Assembly: GCA_030624805.1 (NCBI GenBank)
Contig: JAUXJL010000009.1
Span: 1-16,666, forward strand
Source of the DNA: Acidimicrobiia bacterium
GTDB taxonomy: Bacteria; Actinomycetota; Acidimicrobiia; Spongiisociales; SHLN01
Length of the DNA: 16,666 nucleotides
Reading direction: 5' to 3'
Part shown: positions 13,666 through 16,666 of the stretch, in pieces
Position numbering within the stretch: the stretch's first letter is position 1
Layout: the number at the start of each line of letters is the position of its first letter
Translations under genes and position numbers: made by a program
The notes under the pieces: model-generated
Database searches by the model: none
What the model was told of the DNA's origin: nothing
Seen by the model: only the letters and a program-made list of their open reading frames with translations

Positions 13666-16104
13666 TCATGTCAGCACCTCGAGTTTCACCTCGAGGCCGT
13701 CACCCAGGCCCCACGCCTCTTCCTGATTTGCGGGAACGTACACGACACCTTCGGCCAGCGTCGCATCATGTCGCACCTCGAGGTCGGCCGAACCGGACGA
13801 ACCTGTGACACGCGCCAGGACTCCGTCGGCGATACCGAGCCGGGCGCCATCGGCGGGGTTGATGAAGGCAAAGGCTCCTGGTGCCAGCTGTGCCAGAGAC
13901 AGGCTGTGCCGGACGTGCACGCCGTCGTCGTACAGGGTGCGAGCAGAATGGAGAGCGAGCCGGGCCGATCGAGAGTCGAGGCCGATGTCGACCGGCACGT
14001 AGCGGAGGGGCTGCTCGCCGCTCTCGCCCGGCACCACGATGCCTTCGCGACCCGGGCCCCACTCCAGCTGATCCCATGTGATGCCACGGTAAGCAGGCGC
14101 CACCTCCGAAATCTCCTTGTAGATGGCGGCGGCGGAAACCGCTCCAATCGACGAACCGAGCGACAGGGCCAGGTCTTCGAAAATCGACCACGGGGGTCTC
14201 GATTGGCCGGGACCCACCACCAGCCGAGCCACCTTCTGGAGGCGGCCCTCGAGGTTGGTGACGGTGCCCTCGGTTTCGGTGAATCCCTCGGCAGGTAACA
14301 CGACGTTGGCCAAGCGGGATGAGTCGGTGAGAAACTGATCGATGGCCACGACAAGATTGGCGTTCTCGAGTGCGGCACGGGCCGACGCCGGGTCCGAGAA
14401 GTCGCGGACGGGGTCGGCCCCAAAGAGGATGACTCCCTTGACCGCTCCTTCGTTGAGGCCTGCGATGATGCCGGCGGCATCTCGGCCGACGGTTTCGGAG
14501 ATGGGCGTGGCCCATTCCACCGAAAGGTCAGACCGAGCTTCGGCGCTGGCAATGGTGGCTCGTCCCGGGAGTAGCGAAGGAGCTAGGCCCATGTCGAGCG
14601 CGCCGAAGAGATTCGAGCGTCGACCGAGCGGCATGATCTTGGCGCCGGGAAGGTCCCGGACAAATGCCGCCACTCCTTCGGCCAGGAGGGGGTCCTCGGT
14701 GAGCCCGGTGCGACCGACCAGGCCGACCACGGGTCCCTCGGCCATCACAAGATCTCGCACCGCGGCTAGGTCCCCGCCCCCGGAGCGGAGCGACTCCAAG
14801 AGCTCGGGCCCTCGTCCCGGGACATACGAGAGCGAATGGGTTGCCACGTCGTCCAGCCCGGTGCCACGGGGGTGCACGACGACAAGGTTGGCACCGTTCT
14901 GGGCCGCCTGCCGGACCCGTAGATAGAGCACCGGGAGCTCTTCTTTGAGGTCCGGGCCCCAGACGAGGATGGTGGCCGCCTCGTCGAGGTCGGGGATGGT
15001 CGCCCGGGGGGTGACGGCGGCCAGGAATTCGGGGTTGAGCCCATCATCGAGCTGGGCGTCGATGTGATTGGTGCCGATCACGGCCCGCAGCAGCTTCCCA
15101 AATGTGTAGGCGTCTTCGTTCGTGCCGCGGGTACCACCGATCCCCGCCACGCTGTCCGGGCCGTGTTCGGCAATGAGATCCTGGAGCCATTCGGCGATCA
15201 CAGCCATGGCGACACTCCAGGTTGTCTCTTCAAAGTCACCGCTGCCGTTGCTCACTAGTGGAACGGTCAGCCGTTCAGCCGAACTGATGTATTCGAACCC
15301 GAACCGACCTTTGTCGCACAGCCAGCCCTGGTTGGTCGGCTCGTTGTCGACACCAAGGAAGCGGAGCACCTGGTTCTGCGAGCTCTGCACGCTGATAGTG
15401 CACCCCACTGCACAATGAGGGCAGGTGGATTCAACGGCGTCCAGATCCCAGGGGCGTGCCCGGAAGCGGTACGGCCTGGCTGTAAGCGCTCCCACCGGGC
15501 ATATCTGGACGGTGTTACCTGAGAAATATGACCTGAACGGCTCGTTCGGAAACGTCAGCACCTGGGTGTAGTTGCCCCGTTCCTGGAACTCAATGAGCGG
15601 ATCACCAGACACCTCGTCTGAGAAACGGGTGCAACGGGCGCACAGGATGCACCGCTCCCGATCGAGCAACACCAACTCGGAGATTTCGATCGGCTTCTCG
15701 AAATGACGCTTCTCTTCAACAAAACGGCTCTCGCCCGGCCCATAGGCCATGGTTTGATCCTGCAAGGGACATTCGCCACCGCGGTCGCATACCGGGCAGT
15801 CGAGCGGGTGGTTGATGAGCAAGAACTCGAGCACCCCTTCTTGGGCTTTCTTGACCACATCGGATTTCGTGTCGACCACCATGCCGTCGCTGCACGGCAC
15901 GGTGCACGACGTCGTGAGAGCGGGGCCGCGGCCGGTGTCGACCTCAACAAGGCACATCCTGCACATGCCGACCGGCTTCATCCGCGGGTGCCAGCAGAAC
16001 CGGGGAATATAGGTCCCTTCGTCCTGGGCGGCCTGGATGAGCAGCGATCCTCCTTCCACCTCGCGCTCAACACCGTCGAGGGTGATCGTGACCGGATCAG
16101 CCAC
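13666..16104 (-). CDS. nuoG: NADH-quinone oxidoreductase subunit G (75 kDa)
   Basis: NuoG is the large iron-sulfur subunit of the N-module, which conducts electrons from NuoF toward NuoI. The N-terminal 2Fe-2S domain has Cys37, 48 and 51 with Cys67 (or 71) as fourth ligand. His99, Cys103, 106 and 112 form the His-ligated cluster. Cys152, 155, 158 and 202 hold a further 4Fe-4S. Cys228, 231, 235 and 263 match the off-pathway N7-type cluster, which only some bacterial lineages keep. From about residue 220 a molybdopterin-oxidoreductase-like domain follows, then a dinucleotide-binding-like C-terminus from about 690. These are structural relics in complex I. Length (812) fits the bacterial long form. 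The GTG start overlaps nuoF by eight bases with GGGAG six bases upstream. The repeat-filled spacer follows. Confidence 0.96.
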   Translation of the reverse strand: MADPVTITLDGVEREVEGGSLLIQAAQDEGTYIPRFCWHPRMKPVGMCRMCLVEVDTGRGPALTTSCTVPCSDGMVVDTKSDVVKKAQEGVLEFLLINHPLDCPVCDRGGECPLQDQTMAYGPGESRFVEEKRHFEKPIEISELVLLDRERCILCARCTRFSDEVSGDPLIEFQERGNYTQVLTFPNEPFRSYFSGNTVQICPVGALTARPYRFRARPWDLDAVESTCPHCAVGCTISVQSSQNQVLRFLGVDNEPTNQGWLCDKGRFGFEYISSAERLTVPLVSNGSGDFEETTWSVAMAVIAEWLQDLIAEHGPDSVAGIGGTRGTNEDAYTFGKLLRAVIGTNHIDAQLDDGLNPEFLAAVTPRATIPDLDEAATILVWGPDLKEELPVLYLRVRQAAQNGANLVVVHPRGTGLDDVATHSLSYVPGRGPELLESLRSGGGDLAAVRDLVMAEGPVVGLVGRTGLTEDPLLAEGVAAFVRDLPGAKIMPLGRRSNLFGALDMGLAPSLLPGRATIASAEARSDLSVEWATPISETVGRDAAGIIAGLNEGAVKGVILFGADPVRDFSDPASARAALENANLVVAIDQFLTDSSRLANVVLPAEGFTETEGTVTNLEGRLQKVARLVVGPGQSRPPWSIFEDLALSLGSSIGAVSAAAIYKEISEVAPAYRGITWDQLEWGPGREGIVVPGESGEQPLRYVPVDIGLDSRSARLALHSARTLYDDGVHVRHSLSLAQLAPGAFAFINPADGARLGIADGVLARVTGSSGSADLEVRHDATLAEGVVYVPANQEEAWGLGDGLEVKLEVLT

Positions 16105-16666
16105 TCGGCACTCCCGCTGGGATCATCGCCTCGACCTCGGATCGGAAGTTACGGAGTATCGAAGTGACCGGCGACACGGCCGACGGGCCGAGCGGGCAGA
16201 TAGTTGTCATCTTCGGAGGCCAGCCGAGCCCGGGGGCAATGTTGTCGGATACATCCAGGAGCAGGTCGAGGTCTATCGGGCGGCCCTCGCCTCGCAAGAT
16301 GCGGGCGAGCACCATTTCCAGCCAAGACGTCCCCTCCCGGCAGGGGGTGCATTGCCCGCACGACTCATGGGCAAAGAAACTGACGATGCTGTGGGCAGCC
16401 TCCACCACGTTTGTCGTGTCGTCCATGATGACGATGGCACCCGACCCGAGCATCGAACCTGCATTCCCAACATCATCGATGGTTATCGGAATGTCGAGTT
16501 GGTCGCCGGTGAACCAGGGAGCGGACGCCCCACCGGGAATGAAGCATTTCACGTCGCGGCCATCCCGGACCCCACCGCCGTGCTCCTCGACGAACTCCCG
16601 GAACGTCAGGCCCATGACAATTTCGTAGTTACCCGGCCGACGGACATGGCCCGACAGACTGAACAT
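16097..16666 (-). CDS. nuoF: NADH-quinone oxidoreductase subunit F (51 kDa), 5' part missing
   Basis: This is the C-terminal 189 residues of the NADH- and FMN-binding subunit of the N-module. The frame runs open to the window edge, so the first Met seen is probably internal; the full protein is usually over 400 residues, and the nucleotide-binding domains lie outside. The visible part starts in the conserved FSLSGHVRRPGNYE segment and contains the soluble-ligand-binding fold. It carries the N3 cluster ligands Cys103, 106 and 109 in ESCGQCTPCREGTSW, with Cys157 in TTICPLGPSA (numbered from the edge). The stop overlaps nuoG by eight bases. nuoE, usually just upstream, would be beyond the edge. 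Confidence 0.95.
   Translation of the reverse strand: MFSLSGHVRRPGNYEIVMGLTFREFVEEHGGGVRDGRDVKCFIPGGASAPWFTGDQLDIPITIDDVGNAGSMLGSGAIVIMDDTTNVVEAAHSIVSFFAHESCGQCTPCREGTSWLEMVLARILRGEGRPIDLDLLLDVSDNIAPGLGWPPKMTTICPLGPSAVSPVTSILRNFRSEVEAMIPAGVPSG

Larger units (their letters stand above)
13361..13669 (-). other. Repeat-derived open frame bridging nuoG and nuoH
   Basis: A 102-codon frame starts with an ATG overlapping the nuoG stop (ATGA at 13666-13669) and ends with a TGA overlapping the nuoH GTG (GTGA at 13361-13364). GAGGTG lies five bases before the ATG. The frame encodes GVAEQLLSRAKPGQ at residues 50-63 and again at 82-95, from the two full repeat copies. The rest is rich in Arg, Pro and Ser, like translated non-coding GC-rich DNA, and no domain is recognised. 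It may be only an open frame by chance, or it may be translated so that ribosomes pass from nuoG to nuoH. Confidence 0.2.

Overview
The window is almost entirely a respiratory complex I (NADH:quinone oxidoreductase, nuo) locus on the minus strand. By eye the DNA is GC-rich (about 60%) and gene-dense. Many starts are GTG and most genes overlap or nearly abut. The nuo proteins, including a NuoG that keeps the extra N7-type cysteine set, suit a high-GC bacterium, possibly an uncultured actinobacterium (Acidimicrobiia-like). That placement is an inference; a Chloroflexota-type host cannot be excluded from sequence alone.

Layout in transcription order (right to left). A partial nuoF enters from the right edge, followed by nuoG, a 301-bp repeat-filled spacer, then nuoH, I, J, K, L, M and N. 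After a 48-bp gap comes a bactofilin-like membrane protein gene. It converges, with only 6 bp between stop codons, on a plus-strand alkaline-phosphatase-superfamily phosphodiesterase gene. That gene is divergent from a second nuo unit, nuoA-B-C-D, across a spacer of about 400 bp carrying a likely nuoA promoter. nuoD ends beside heptanucleotide repeats that form a long imperfect inverted repeat at the left window edge.

Together the genes give the Q-module (B, C, D, I), part of the NADH-oxidising N-module (F, G) and the whole membrane arm (A, H, J-N). Only nuoE is not seen; it may lie just beyond nuoF. The order F-G-H-I-J-K-L-M-N then A-B-C-D is a rearranged form of the usual A-to-N order.

The most unusual content is repetitive DNA. 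A two-hairpin 39-bp repeat fills part of the nuoG-nuoH gap. A 24-bp piece of the same family lies in frame inside the variable 3' end of nuoC. The repeats in the spacer sit in an open frame that touches both neighbouring genes by stop/start overlaps. No tRNA, rRNA, CRISPR, insertion sequence or new defence-type system was found.
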